The notes under the pieces are model-generated. The model was not told the origin of the DNA. It saw only the letters and a program-made list of their open reading frames with translations, and did not search any database. Shown one piece after another: positions 50,524-60,069 of a DNA stretch of 64,000 nt; positions within the stretch are counted from its first letter, which is position 1; each line of letters opens with the position of its first letter. Source of the stretch: Bradyrhizobium lablabi (GTDB taxonomy: Bacteria > Pseudomonadota > Alphaproteobacteria > Rhizobiales > Xanthobacteraceae); NCBI RefSeq assembly GCF_900141755.1, contig NZ_LT670844.1, positions 806,001 through 870,000 of the forward strand, read 5' to 3'. The position numbers and the translations under genes are program-made.

Positions 50524-52093
50524 CAGCCGTCTCCAAATCCGAATTTGCGGGTACAACGCGGTCGGGCGCCTTGTCGCCGAATTTGCCGCTCATCCATGTC
50601 CCGATTTGCTCGATCGACGTCTCGGCGGGTCGAACCGACGGCGACAGCCGCCCCTCCGCCAGCACCGCAATCCGATCGCTGATCGTGAAGAGCTCATCGA
50701 GCTCTTCTGAAATCACCAACAGCGCCACGCCCTGGTCGCGCAGATCGATCAGGGCCTGCCGGATCAGCTGCGCCGCGCCGACATCCACACCCCAGGTCGG
50801 CTGGGCCACGATCATCATTTTGGGCTGCAGCATGGTCTCTCGACCAACGATGTATTTCTGCAGATTGCCGCCCGAGAGGCTCGAGGCAACCGATTGCTCG
50901 TCGCCGCATTTGACCTTGAAGCGCTCGATCACGGACTTGGAAAAGGTCCGCATCACGGCAGGATGGATCAGGCCCTTCAGCACCATGCCCTTTCGCGCTC
51001 CGGTCAAAAGGGCGTTGGAAGCAAGGCTCATCGGCGGCACCGCCCCTCGCCCCAGCCGCTCTTCCGGAACGAAGGTCAGCCCGATCGCACGGCGCTTCGC
51101 CGGGTTGAGATCGCCGACCGGCTGCCCCAACAGCTTGATCATCGAGCCCGGACTGCTCAAACGCTCGCCCGAGAGCGCCGTCATCAATTCCTTCTGGCCG
51201 TTTCCGGAAACGCCGGCGATCCCCAAAATCTCGCCGCTGCGCACCGTCAGGCTGATGTCCTTCAGCGAAGTGCCGAACGGATCAGGCGAGGCCAGCTTGA
51301 GGTGCTCGACCTCGAGCCGTACTTCCTGGGGTTCGCGCGGGGTCAGATGGCACTCTGCCAGCTCGCCGCCGATCATCATGCGAGCCAGGCTCTCATTGGT
51401 TTCGTTCTTGGGGATCGCTGTGCCGCTGACCCTCCCGCCGCGCAGCACCGTTGCGGTGTCGCAGAGCGCGCGGATTTCGTCGAGCTTGTGGCTGATGTAG
51501 AGGATGCTGCACCCTTCGGACGCCAGGCGCCGAAGGGTCTTGAACAATACCAGGACAGCTTGCGGCGTCAGCACGGATGTCGGCTCGTCCATGATCAGAA
51601 GCTTGGGCTCCTGCAGCAGACAACGCACGATCTCGACGCGCTGCCGCTCGCCCACGGACATGCTGTGAACGAGACGGTAGGGATCGATCGGAAGCCCGTA
51701 TTTTTCCGACACCTCGGTAATCTGCGCCGCCAGTTGCGCGGTCGGGACGTGCTCGTCCAACGCCAACGCGATGTTTTCCCAGACGGTCAGCGTCTCGAAC
51801 AACGAAAAATGCTGGAACACCATGCCGATGCCCATGCGCCGCGCCTGCGCGGGGGTGACGATGGTCTCATACTGATCGTTCCACAGGATAGTGCCGGCAT
51901 CCGGTTTGGTGACGCCGTAGATGATCTTCATCAGGGTGCTTTTGCCGGCACCATTCTCGCCCAGCACTGCGTGAATTTCCCCCGGGCGGACGCTCAAGGA
52001 GACGCCATCGTTGGCCACCACGCTTGGGTAACGCTTGGTAATGCCGGTAAGCACCAACCGCGGCTTCTGATGTTCAAATCCCAATTGATCCAT
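50510..52093 (-). CDS. ABC ATPase with two nucleotide-binding domains, nucleoside type (YufO/NupO-like)
   Basis: 527 aa. First domain: Walker A GENGAGKST, signature SVGERQRVEIVRCL, Walker B LLIMDEPTSVLTPQ. Second domain has the degenerate P-loop GVSGNGQKE, signature LSGGNLQKYIVG and a degenerate Walker B, as usual for this family and for sugar importers. ATG at 52093 fits the family N terminus; a frame extending to 52279 lacks ribosome sites. Leads the leftward importer operon (ATPase, permease, permease, binding protein, 2-oxoglutarate oxygenase, hydrolase). Confidence 0.92.
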   Translation of the reverse strand: MDQLGFEHQKPRLVLTGITKRYPSVVANDGVSLSVRPGEIHAVLGENGAGKSTLMKIIYGVTKPDAGTILWNDQYETIVTPAQARRMGIGMVFQHFSLFETLTVWENIALALDEHVPTAQLAAQITEVSEKYGLPIDPYRLVHSMSVGERQRVEIVRCLLQEPKLLIMDEPTSVLTPQAVLVLFKTLRRLASEGCSILYISHKLDEIRALCDTATVLRGGRVSGTAIPKNETNESLARMMIGGELAECHLTPREPQEVRLEVEHLKLASPDPFGTSLKDISLTVRSGEILGIAGVSGNGQKELMTALSGERLSSPGSMIKLLGQPVGDLNPAKRRAIGLTFVPEERLGRGAVPPMSLASNALLTGARKGMVLKGLIHPAVMRTFSKSVIERFKVKCGDEQSVASSLSGGNLQKYIVGRETMLQPKMMIVAQPTWGVDVGAAQLIRQALIDLRDQGVALLVISEELDELFTISDRIAVLAEGRLSPSVRPAETSIEQIGTWMSGKFGDKAPDRVVPANSDLETADAQA

Positions 52094-52507
52094 GGTTTCA
52101 ATCAGTCCCGGCCGCCAGGCAGCGGCCTCCATCGCTTGCAAAGCACAAGCAATCTGCGCGCCAAGTCGGCAAAGCCGACCTTCGGAGCAGCAAAAATCAG
52201 CATTTTCGTTCGATTTTTCCGCGCCTCTGCGGTCATGACGGATGGAGCAAAGACCGACTTTACCGTCCGCGGCTGGCACGCCGGCCGACGGTCAATCGGT
52301 CGGCAGTCGCCGGCCTCGCGGTCCATCGGTGCAACTTGAGGCAGCGCGACCGACGGATGCACACCGGATATCAAAAACCGAACGAGCGCTTCCAAGCATC
52401 ACGGGTCCGCCGCAGGAGAGCGCCCGGCGCAATTTGTTGCGGAAGCCGAAGATGCCAACTAGCATCCTGTCACGCAGATGAAATTCCTCTGGGCTTACGG
52501 AGGCCGA
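52094..52507. other. Divergent regulatory region between nucleoside importer and block H
   Basis: 414 bp without a supported gene. Two dyads share the half-site GTCGGC: GTCGGC-AAA-GCCGAC at 52165-52179 and GCCGAC-N9-GTCGGC at 52284-52304. They may be operators for a regulator that controls both directions; no regulator gene lies adjacent. Confidence 0.4.
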
Positions 52508-53368
52508 ATGCCTTTTATCCAAGCGCCTGACCGCACCAAGCTTTATTATGAAGAGGTCGGGACTGGAAGCGCTATGGTTTTCGTGCACGAGTATGCCGGC
52601 GATTACCGCACCTGGGAACCGCAGCTCAGACATTTCGCTCGTTCGCATCGATGCATCACTTTTAGTCAGCGCGGCTATCCGCCATCGGAGGTGCCCGAAG
52701 ATCCTGCGCGCTACAGCCAGGAGATTGCGCGCGACGATGTAATCGCACTCCTTGATGCGTTGGGGATCGATAAAGCGCATATCGTCGGCCACTCGATGGG
52801 CGGCTACACCGCGCTGCATGTCGGCATCCGTGTGCCGCAGCGCTGTATTTCGGTGGTGGCCGCCGGTTGCGGCTTCGGTTCATTGCCGGATGCCCAGCGC
52901 GTCGCGGCCATGAAGCAGCAGGTGGCCGAGACCGGCAAGATGTTTGCCGAAGAAGGCATCAAATCCGCGGCGGCGAAATACGCCGACGCGCCGATGCGTC
53001 AGGCGCACAAGAACAAGGATCCCCGCGGCTGGTCGGAGTTCGCGCACATGCTCAGCGAGCATTCGGCGCTGGGTCATGCGAACACCATGTTCGGCGTGCA
53101 GCTCAAGCGTCCGACGCTTTACGAAATGGAAGCCGATCTCAAGCGCTTCACCCCGCCGCTGCTCGTGATCGTCGGAGATGAAGATGAACCGTGTCTTGAA
53201 GGTAGTTTCTTTCTGAAGCGCGCGGCGCCGACCGCCGCTCTCCTGGTCATTCCTCGCACCGGTCATAACGTCACCAGCGAAGAGCCGGCCGCGTTCAATG
53301 CAGCGCTGGCCGACTTGTTTTTTGCAGCCGAGTCGGGCCGCTGGGTCGCACATAAGAAGGCGACCTGA
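52508..53368 (+). CDS. Alpha/beta hydrolase
   Basis: 286 aa. Nucleophile Ser96 in GHSMGGYTALH, acid in VIVGDEDEPC, catalytic His in PRTGHNVTSEEP. The oxyanion HEYAGDYRTWEPQL follows VFVHE rather than the usual HG, a minor variation. ATG at 52508 follows GGAGG; the earlier ATG at 52478 is less supported. Nine bp from the 8-oxoguanine-deaminase-like gene, so the two are co-transcribed. Substrate unknown; carbamate, ester or C-C hydrolysis are all possible. Confidence 0.87.
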   Translation: MPFIQAPDRTKLYYEEVGTGSAMVFVHEYAGDYRTWEPQLRHFARSHRCITFSQRGYPPSEVPEDPARYSQEIARDDVIALLDALGIDKAHIVGHSMGGYTALHVGIRVPQRCISVVAAGCGFGSLPDAQRVAAMKQQVAETGKMFAEEGIKSAAAKYADAPMRQAHKNKDPRGWSEFAHMLSEHSALGHANTMFGVQLKRPTLYEMEADLKRFTPPLLVIVGDEDEPCLEGSFFLKRAAPTAALLVIPRTGHNVTSEEPAAFNAALADLFFAAESGRWVAHKKAT

Positions 53369-53377
53369 GCGGGATCG

Positions 53378-54718
53378 ATGAAAACCTGGATTCGCGATCC
53401 GATCGCAATGCTGGCCGATGGAGGCCCGCGCGGGCTTGTGGTGGAAGGGGGCAGGATCATCGAACTTGTCGGCCAGCAAGGGCCGACGACACCTTGTGAC
53501 GAGGTGTTCGACGCCAGGCGGCACGTCATCATCCCAGGCCTCGTCAACGCACATCACCATTTCTTCCAGACGCTCACGCGCGCCCATCCGCAAGCCATCA
53601 ACAAGCCGCTGTTTCCGTGGCTCAAGCAGCTTTATCCGATCTGGGGTGCGCATCTCGATCGCGATCGCTTTCGTCTCGCCGTGCGCGTCGCGCTCACCGA
53701 ACTCCTGATCTCGGGCTGCACCACGGCGTCGGACCACCTGTTTGTCTTTCCCGACGATATGGCCGACGCCGTCGACATCGAAGCGGAAGAAGCCACAAAA
53801 TTGGGAATGCGCATGACGCTGACACGCGGCGCCATCAATCTCGGCTTTTCCGATGGCGGTCTCGCCGACGAACGATTGATGCAGGACTATGACGCGATCA
53901 TCCGGGATTGCGAACGGGTGCTGAAAAAATATCACAATTCCAGCGAGGGCTCTTTCCTGCGCGTCGCGCTGGCCCCGTGCGCCCCTTTCAACGTCACCAA
54001 GCAGCTGATGATCGATACGGCCGATCTCGCCGCAAAGCACGATTGCCTGCTTCACACGCACCTGGGAGAAACCCGCGATGAGGACGACTACTGTCTGCAT
54101 CACTATGGTTGTCGACCGCTCGACTATCTGGAAGAGGTAGGTTGGCTGAACGAACGTGTTTGGCTCGCTCATGGCATTCACTTCAACGATGCGGAGGTAA
54201 AGCGGCTCGGCAAGCATGGCATGGGGATTTGCCACTGCCCGACATCGAACATGATGCTGTCCTCAGGCGTCTGCCGAACCAAGGATCTGGAAGCCGCGGG
54301 CGTGACGGTGGGACTAGGCGTCGATGGCTCCGCCTCAAACGACAGCTCGAATTTGATGGAGTCGGTCCGCCACGCTTTCCTACTGGGACGCCTCGCCTAC
54401 GACGCGTCGGAGGTCACCCATCTGGACGCGTTCCGCTGGGCGACCGAAGGGTCCGCCAAGTGTCTCGGGCGAAGAGATATCGGCAAGATCGAAGTCGGAC
54501 GCCAAGCGGACCTTGCGTGCTTCACCTTGGACGAATTGCGGTTTTCCGGCGCCGGCGATCCGATTGCAGCCCTCGTGCTCTGCGGGGCGCATCGGGCGGA
54601 CCGGGTGATGATCGGCGGCGAATGGCGCGTTACCGAGGGCGTGCCGGTCGGAATGGACCTTGCGCGGCTGCGTCACGAGCACGGCGTCGCGGCGGCGGCA
54701 TTCATGACGAGCGCCTAA
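53378..54718 (+). CDS. 8-oxoguanine deaminase-like amidohydrolase
   Basis: 446 aa. The start WIRDPIAMLA, His59/His61 in VNAHHHFFQTLTRAHPQAIN, LFPWLKQLYPIWGAHLD, LLHTHLGET, WLAHGIHFND and Asp in LGVDGSASND are the set seen in experimentally defined bacterial 8-oxoguanine deaminases (Pa0142 type), which turn 8-oxoguanine into uric acid. Divergent purine/nucleoside importer genes next door agree with a purine-like substrate. Isocytosine or pterin deaminase remain alternatives within the subgroup. Confidence 0.85.
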   Translation: MKTWIRDPIAMLADGGPRGLVVEGGRIIELVGQQGPTTPCDEVFDARRHVIIPGLVNAHHHFFQTLTRAHPQAINKPLFPWLKQLYPIWGAHLDRDRFRLAVRVALTELLISGCTTASDHLFVFPDDMADAVDIEAEEATKLGMRMTLTRGAINLGFSDGGLADERLMQDYDAIIRDCERVLKKYHNSSEGSFLRVALAPCAPFNVTKQLMIDTADLAAKHDCLLHTHLGETRDEDDYCLHHYGCRPLDYLEEVGWLNERVWLAHGIHFNDAEVKRLGKHGMGICHCPTSNMMLSSGVCRTKDLEAAGVTVGLGVDGSASNDSSNLMESVRHAFLLGRLAYDASEVTHLDAFRWATEGSAKCLGRRDIGKIEVGRQADLACFTLDELRFSGAGDPIAALVLCGAHRADRVMIGGEWRVTEGVPVGMDLARLRHEHGVAAAAFMTSA

Positions 54719-54816
54719 GGCCAGTCGCGGAATCTCCGCGCCTCAGCCGCCATGGTATGCAATTGCCCAATTTTCGAGTGTCTTTGCTTAATCGTTGATC
54801 ACGTCGGCCGATCCGG

Positions 54817-54850
54817 GCACAAAAACCCCTTCCGGCGGCGGTTTTGGTGC
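54817..54850 (+). terminator. Imperfect hairpin after the deaminase gene
   Basis: GCACAAAAACC (54817-54827) pairs with GGTTTTGGTGC (54840-54850) with one mismatch and a 12-nt loop, about 100 bp past the deaminase stop. No T-run follows. It may separate the two-gene unit from the HpaB operon. Confidence 0.3.
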
Positions 54851-54863
54851 TCAATCGATCAGC

Positions 54864-54893
54864 TTGACCGGAAATCTTCGCCAACCCTAGTCT
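54864..54893 (+). promoter_or_regulatory. Possible sigma-70 promoter for the HpaB operon
   Basis: TTGACC at 54864-54869 and TAGTCT at 54888-54893 with an 18-bp spacer, 70 bp before the HpaB-type start codon. The -10 is weak; offered only because the 244-bp spacer needs a promoter if the hairpin before it terminates. Confidence 0.28.
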
Positions 54894-54962
54894 TGCACAC
54901 AATTCCGGCTGCAATGGGTAAGTGCCTGGCGTCGGATTCCGGCACGCTTTGCGGAGTCCTCC

Positions 54963-56447
54963 ATGGCCAGAGACGGAAACAGCTATCTTGCAAGCCTGCG
55001 CGACGGCCGTTCGATCTATATCGACGGCCGCAAAGTCACCGATGTCACCACGGACCCCTGCTTTCGCGGCGTAGTCGCCACCGCCGCCGGCCTCTATGAT
55101 TTCCAGGCCGCGCCGGAAAATCTCGAACAAATGACGTTCCCGTCGCCGACCAGCGGCGAGCGCGTCAATCTGGCGTGGCTGCTGCCAAAGACCTATGGCG
55201 ATCTCGTCAGGCGCCGTCAGGCCATCGAACGATGGTCGGAGCTTTCGTGCGGCATGATCGGCAGGTCACCGGATCATGTTGCCTCGACGCTGGCAGGCTT
55301 CCGGATGGGGCTCGCGGCGTTTCGCGATTACGACCGGGCCCGCGCCGCCGCTTTGGAATCCTATTTTCAGTACGCCCGGGACAACGACCTTTTCCTGTCC
55401 TACGTCATCATCAATCCACAATCGGACAAGGCGAGATCAGCAGGCAACCAACCCGATCCGCATCTGGTGGCTTCCGTCGTCGACGAGGACAGCGAGGGTA
55501 TCACCATTCGCGGTGCAAAAATGCTGGCCACCAGCGGCGTCATGGCGAACGAGCTTTTGGTTTCGGGCTTTCAGGCATTGCAGGCCGGCGACGAAGCCTA
55601 CGCTTTCACCGCCGTGGTCCCACTCAGCGCCAAGGGTCTGACCCTGATGTCGCGCCGCAGCTACGAGCAAAACGCGACATCCGTATTCGATTATCCGCTT
55701 TCGTCCAGATTCGACGAGAACGACGCCGTCGTCCACTTCAACGACGTCAAGATCCCCTGGGATCGCGTCTTCGTCTGCAAGGACCTGAAGATGGCGCAGG
55801 CCCAGTGGCACGACACCAGAGCCCACGTCTTACAGAACTATCAGTGCATCGTCCGGTTGATGGTAAAGTTGAAGTTCATGCTCGGACTGGCGCGCAAGAT
55901 CGCCGAAACCAACAACATCATCAACTATCCCCAGGTGCGCGAAACCCTGGGCTTAATGGCCGCGAAGGTCTCAAACATCGAAGCGCTTGTGATCGCGATG
56001 GAGCTCAAGGGCGAGAATTTTGGCGAATTCTACGTTCCCGATCGAGCGATGCTTTGCGCGGCCCAGGTCATCGCGCAGACCACTTATCCCGAGATCGCGG
56101 AAGCCATTCGCTCGCTTTCCGGCGGCGGCATGATCATGGTTCCTTCGTCCTACGCCGATTTTGCGACGGCGGAAACCAACGCCATCATTCATAAGACGCA
56201 GCGGTCGACGGTTGCGACATCGGAAGAGCGCGTCAAGTTGATGAAGCTTGCATGGGACGCCGTCGGCTCCGAATTCGGCTCGCGTCATCTGCAATATGAA
56301 ATGTTTTATTCAGGCGCTCCCTTCGTGACGCGCGGAAATTCCTTCCGATTCTTCGATTGGGACGGCGCCAAGGGAGCCGTCGAGCAATTCATGAGCTCCT
56401 ATGGTTTGCCCGAAACCAATCTGAAGCTCCCAAATGCGGCGGAGTGA
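54963..56447 (+). CDS. HpaB/PvcC-type FADH2-dependent monooxygenase
   Basis: 494 aa, close to the ~480-520 of 4-hydroxyphenylacetate 3-hydroxylase. Visible are the N-terminal YLASLRDGRSIYIDGRKV, the flavin-site region SYVIINPQSDKARS, ITIRGAKMLATSGVMANELL and the C-terminal half with IWDRVF-like PWDRVFVCKD. It hydroxylates a phenol-like or enol ring using reduced flavin from a separate reductase; none is adjacent, but flavodoxin-fold and nitroreductase genes exist elsewhere in the window. ATG at 54963 follows GGAG. First gene of a tightly packed operon running to at least 63546. Confidence 0.9.
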   Translation: MARDGNSYLASLRDGRSIYIDGRKVTDVTTDPCFRGVVATAAGLYDFQAAPENLEQMTFPSPTSGERVNLAWLLPKTYGDLVRRRQAIERWSELSCGMIGRSPDHVASTLAGFRMGLAAFRDYDRARAAALESYFQYARDNDLFLSYVIINPQSDKARSAGNQPDPHLVASVVDEDSEGITIRGAKMLATSGVMANELLVSGFQALQAGDEAYAFTAVVPLSAKGLTLMSRRSYEQNATSVFDYPLSSRFDENDAVVHFNDVKIPWDRVFVCKDLKMAQAQWHDTRAHVLQNYQCIVRLMVKLKFMLGLARKIAETNNIINYPQVRETLGLMAAKVSNIEALVIAMELKGENFGEFYVPDRAMLCAAQVIAQTTYPEIAEAIRSLSGGGMIMVPSSYADFATAETNAIIHKTQRSTVATSEERVKLMKLAWDAVGSEFGSRHLQYEMFYSGAPFVTRGNSFRFFDWDGAKGAVEQFMSSYGLPETNLKLPNAAE

Positions 56448-56455
56448 TTTCGATC

Positions 56456-57649
56456 ATGTACAGTCCCGATGAAATTAAGCGTCTCGCCTTTGTCGAGCAC
56501 GGCCGGCGATCGCTAAGGCTGGTGCAGGACGGACCGCTCGCAGACCTGTCATTTGCGGCAAAAGACCTGATTGATATCGCCGGGTACAAGTCGGCCTGGG
56601 GCAACCCGGATCGGCTGCGCGAAGCCGATCCGGCCACAGCCACCGCGCCTGCCGCGCTAGTGCCGCTGATGGCAGGTGCCTATTTGGTCGGAAAGACCCA
56701 GACCGATGAGGTCGCTTGCGGGATGTTTGGAATGAATCCGCATTTCGACACGCCGATCAATCCGAAGGCTCCGAGCCGCGTTCCCGGCGGATCTTCGAGC
56801 GGCTCTGCCTCAGCGGTAGCGGCAAATTTTTGCGATTTTGCGCTCGGCACCGATACCGGCGGATCGATCCGCGTTCCCGCGAGCTTTTGCGGCCTTTATG
56901 GTTTGCGCACGACGTTCGGCCGCTTGTCGGTTGCAGGGATCATGGCGATGGCGCCAAGCTTCGACACCGTCGGCTGGCTCGCGCGCGACGCTCGTACGCT
57001 CAAGCGCGTAGGCGAACTCTACTTTGGCCCGATTGAAAATTATAAGCCGGCACGGCTGTTACTGGCACGTGACGCGTTCGATATCCCCCCGCGCCACATC
57101 GCGGAGACCCTGTTACCGGCGGCGAAATCGCTGGGACACATGACCGAGGTGACGTTGTTTGCGGAAGGCATCGAATATTGGCTGGAGACCTTCAGGCCAC
57201 TGCAGCTCAGTGATCTCTGGTCGACGCTCGGCGCCTGGGGCAAGAAGCCCGGGCGAACCCTCAGCCCTGCGGTAGCGGAACGTATCGATCTGGCCTCACG
57301 CGTCGATCCGGCAAAATTCGCTGCCGCGGTTGTCCAGCGCGAATCCCTGACCGACCGGTTGGTGGCGCTGCTTGGCAACGACGGCGTGTTGGTCCTGCCG
57401 ACGGCGCACGATCTTCCGCCGTTCCGCGACGCGCCGGTGTCGGCGCAGGTCGAATTCCGGGAAAAGACGCTCGCCCTCACCTGCATTGCCAGCCTTTGTA
57501 GATTGCCGCAGATCAACATCCCGGCCGTGACCGTCGATGATTGCCCCGTCGGCCTGTCCTTCATCGCCGGCCCGCGCGGAGACCAACTGCTGCTGGACCT
57601 TGCCGAGAAGATCGGAAACGCCTTGCCTGCGGCTGCGGTCGAAAAATGA
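56456..57649 (+). CDS. Amidase signature family enzyme
   Basis: 397 aa, somewhat short for the family. Catalytic Lys36 (FAAKDLIDI), cis-Ser at 113-115 in GGSSSGSASAVAANF and nucleophile Ser137 in DTGGSIRVPA are all in place. Hydrolyses amide or carbamoyl-amide bonds; an allophanate-hydrolase-like role was considered because of the ureide theme, but the C-terminal allophanate hydrolase domain is missing. ATG at 56456, 8 bp after the preceding stop; overlaps the next gene by 4 bp (ATGA). Confidence 0.9.
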   Translation: MYSPDEIKRLAFVEHGRRSLRLVQDGPLADLSFAAKDLIDIAGYKSAWGNPDRLREADPATATAPAALVPLMAGAYLVGKTQTDEVACGMFGMNPHFDTPINPKAPSRVPGGSSSGSASAVAANFCDFALGTDTGGSIRVPASFCGLYGLRTTFGRLSVAGIMAMAPSFDTVGWLARDARTLKRVGELYFGPIENYKPARLLLARDAFDIPPRHIAETLLPAAKSLGHMTEVTLFAEGIEYWLETFRPLQLSDLWSTLGAWGKKPGRTLSPAVAERIDLASRVDPAKFAAAVVQRESLTDRLVALLGNDGVLVLPTAHDLPPFRDAPVSAQVEFREKTLALTCIASLCRLPQINIPAVTVDDCPVGLSFIAGPRGDQLLLDLAEKIGNALPAAAVEK

Positions 57650-58560
57650 AGACCAATAACGAGCGGGATTTCATCGGCTACGGCAGCAGCCCGCCGGATT
57701 CACGCTGGCCGAACGGCGCTCGCCTCGCGCTCGTTGTCGTTCTCAATGTCGAAGAGGGTGCGGAACCCTCGATCCCCGACGGCGACGATGCCACGGAGAC
57801 TGCGCTGACCGACGGCATTCCGGAGGAAGTGCCCGCAGGCACTCGCGATTTCGTCGCTGAGTCACTTTTTGAATATGGTTCGCGCGTGGGCTTTTGGCGG
57901 ATCGTCAACTTGATGAGGGAGCGCAACCTGCCGGTCACGGTCAACGCGTGTGCCCAGGCGTTTTCACGCAATCCTCAGATCGCGGATGCGATCAAGGAGT
58001 TCGGTCTCGACCTTTGTTGTCATGGCGACCGTTTCGTCAGGCATTTCTTGCTGACCGAAGAGCAGGAACGAGAAATCATCGCGCGCTCGGTTGCCGGCAT
58101 CGAACGGGCGATCGGCCGTCGTCCGCTGGGCTGGCAAAGCCGCTACTCGCCTAGTCAAAACACCCGCGCGCTCCTCGTCGAGCACGGTAGCTTTCTCTAC
58201 GATTCGGATAGCTATGCTGATGACTGGCCCTATTGGGTAAAAGTCGGCGAGAAGGCGCACCTCATTATTCCGCACAGCTTTACCAACAATGACAACCGGC
58301 TGGCGACCGCCAAACTCGGCACCGCAAACGATTTCTTCGATCATCTCTCCTCGGCGTTGCGCGTACTCTATGCGGAGGGCGTGACTCACCCGCGGATGAT
58401 GACGGTCAGTCTTCACAGCCGAATTTCGGGCCAGCCCGCCCGGTTCGAGGCCGTCATGAGGTTTCTCGATCTCGCGGCGAAGCATGACGGAATCTGGTTC
58501 GCCAGCCGCGCCGACATCGCCCGGCATTGGATGCATATCCACCCTGCGGAGCGGTTTTGA
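57646..58560 (+). CDS. PuuE-like allantoinase / polysaccharide-deacetylase-fold hydrolase
   Basis: 304 aa. The NodB-homology fold is seen in GARLALVVVLNVEEGAEPS, the histidine-aspartate pair in LCCHGDRFVRHF, GWQSRYSPSQNT and MTVSLHSRISGQPARF. Close in layout to PuuE, the metal-independent allantoinase of urate catabolism, including DSDSYADDWPYW. Where PuuE has HGWRW this protein has HGDRF, so substrate specificity may differ. ATG overlaps the amidase stop; its own stop overlaps the next ATG (TGATG). Confidence 0.87.
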   Translation: MKTNNERDFIGYGSSPPDSRWPNGARLALVVVLNVEEGAEPSIPDGDDATETALTDGIPEEVPAGTRDFVAESLFEYGSRVGFWRIVNLMRERNLPVTVNACAQAFSRNPQIADAIKEFGLDLCCHGDRFVRHFLLTEEQEREIIARSVAGIERAIGRRPLGWQSRYSPSQNTRALLVEHGSFLYDSDSYADDWPYWVKVGEKAHLIIPHSFTNNDNRLATAKLGTANDFFDHLSSALRVLYAEGVTHPRMMTVSLHSRISGQPARFEAVMRFLDLAAKHDGIWFASRADIARHWMHIHPAERF

Positions 58561-60065
58561 TGAAGGCCCGCGAAAGCCTCCTCTTCACCGGAGGGCTTGT
58601 CCTCGATTCAGAATTAGGCACGGCCGATCGCAAGGACCTTTTGATCGAGGATGGAAAGATCGCCGCGGTCGGCGCGCCCGGCACGTTGGCGGCCACAACC
58701 ACCGCAAAGCGCGACGCAAGTGATCGCCTGATCATTCCCGGTCTCGTCAATGCCCACACCCATGGCCACGCCAATCTCATGAAGGGCGTGGCCGAAGCGT
58801 GGACGCTCGAGGCCTCCCTGACCAACGGACCCTGGCTCGCCGGGACGCGTGATCCCGAAATGATTTACCTGTCCACGCTGCTCGGCGCCATCGATATGCT
58901 GTCGAAGGGCTGCACGGCCTGTTTTGATCTTTTCTACGAATTTCCTCGGCCGACCAGAGAGGGTTTTGCGGCCGCTGCAAAAGCCTATGCCGACGCCGGC
59001 ATGCGCGCGGTGCTTGCGCCGATGGTCGCCGATCAGAGTCTGTTTCAGTCAATTCCGGGATTGGTCGACGCATTGCCGCAGGATCTGCGCGATACGGTCG
59101 GCAATTTCGCCCTTGCAAGCGGAGACCGGATTATTGCGGCCGTCGAAGCGATCGCAGCGGCGCGAATGGAAATGCCTGACACCGTCACGCTCGCCATCGC
59201 CCCCACGATCCCGCATCACTGCTCCGAACGCTTTTTGCGGGACTGCCTGGATATCGCGGACCGTCATGAGCTTCCAATCCACATGCACATCGCGGAGTCC
59301 CGGCTGCAGGCTGTCGTCGCGCGAAAGATCTATCAACGTTCCGCGGTCCGTTATCTTGCCGACCTTGGAATGCTCCGGCCGAACTTCACCGCCGCACACT
59401 GCGTCTGGCTCGACAAGGACGATCTCGATCTGCTTGCCGAACATGGCTGCTCCGTCGCTCACATTCCGGCCAGCAATTTCAGACTTGGATCCGGCGTTGC
59501 CCATGTCAGGCCGATGCTGGAGCGCGGCATCAATGTCGGTTTGGCAACCGACGGCGCCAATTCCTCGGATTCACTGAGCATGTTGCAGGCGATGCGGCTC
59601 GCATCCTTTGGCGCACGGATGTTTACCGGCCCGCGCGAGGACTGGCTGCATGCTCACGAAGTCGCCAGGCTCGCGACGCTCGGCGGCGCAAAACTTCTGG
59701 GGCTCAAATCATGCGGCCGAATTGAGCGGGGGGCTTGTGCCGACCTCGCCCTGTTCGATCTTAACCACGTCGATTTCATCCCCGGCAATGATTCGATCAA
59801 CCAACTGGTGAACTGCGCCGATTCTGCAGCGGTGACTGACGTGATGGTAGGCGGCACGTTCACGGTCCTCGATCGGAAGATCGTTTCAGTCGACACAATC
59901 GACCTGCGCAGCCGCGTCGCCGATTGCGTCGCCAGACTTACCGCAGCCACGAGCCAGGCGCGGACCCTGGCCGGTCGGCTCGAACCGCACGTCGTTGCCT
60001 TTGCCCAATCGATGTCGCACGAGCCGCTCTCGATCGAGCGACGGATCAGGCCGGAGCCGAGGTGA
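58560..60065 (+). CDS. Amidohydrolase of the nucleobase deaminase branch
   Basis: 501 aa. Metal site His66-X-His68 (VNAHTHGHANLMKG), His in IHMHIAES, AAHCVWLD, and Asp in LATDGANSSDS; similar to methylthioadenosine/S-adenosylhomocysteine and guanine deaminases and to TrzN. The C terminus carries an extra ~50-residue tail. Starts within the TGATG that ends the PuuE-like gene. Third deaminase-type paralogue in the window. Confidence 0.88.
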   Translation: MKARESLLFTGGLVLDSELGTADRKDLLIEDGKIAAVGAPGTLAATTTAKRDASDRLIIPGLVNAHTHGHANLMKGVAEAWTLEASLTNGPWLAGTRDPEMIYLSTLLGAIDMLSKGCTACFDLFYEFPRPTREGFAAAAKAYADAGMRAVLAPMVADQSLFQSIPGLVDALPQDLRDTVGNFALASGDRIIAAVEAIAAARMEMPDTVTLAIAPTIPHHCSERFLRDCLDIADRHELPIHMHIAESRLQAVVARKIYQRSAVRYLADLGMLRPNFTAAHCVWLDKDDLDLLAEHGCSVAHIPASNFRLGSGVAHVRPMLERGINVGLATDGANSSDSLSMLQAMRLASFGARMFTGPREDWLHAHEVARLATLGGAKLLGLKSCGRIERGACADLALFDLNHVDFIPGNDSINQLVNCADSAAVTDVMVGGTFTVLDRKIVSVDTIDLRSRVADCVARLTAATSQARTLAGRLEPHVVAFAQSMSHEPLSIERRIRPEPR

Positions 60066-60069
60066 TCTG

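Noticed and set aside
50894..52339. Open frame of 481 codons on the plus strand opposite the nucleoside importer ATPase
   Set aside because: No recognisable motif; fully shadowed by an ATPase with Walker motifs on the other strand.
52880..54235. Open frame of 451 codons on the minus strand opposite the alpha/beta hydrolase and deaminase
   Set aside because: Spans two convincing plus-strand genes and shows antisense-type composition.
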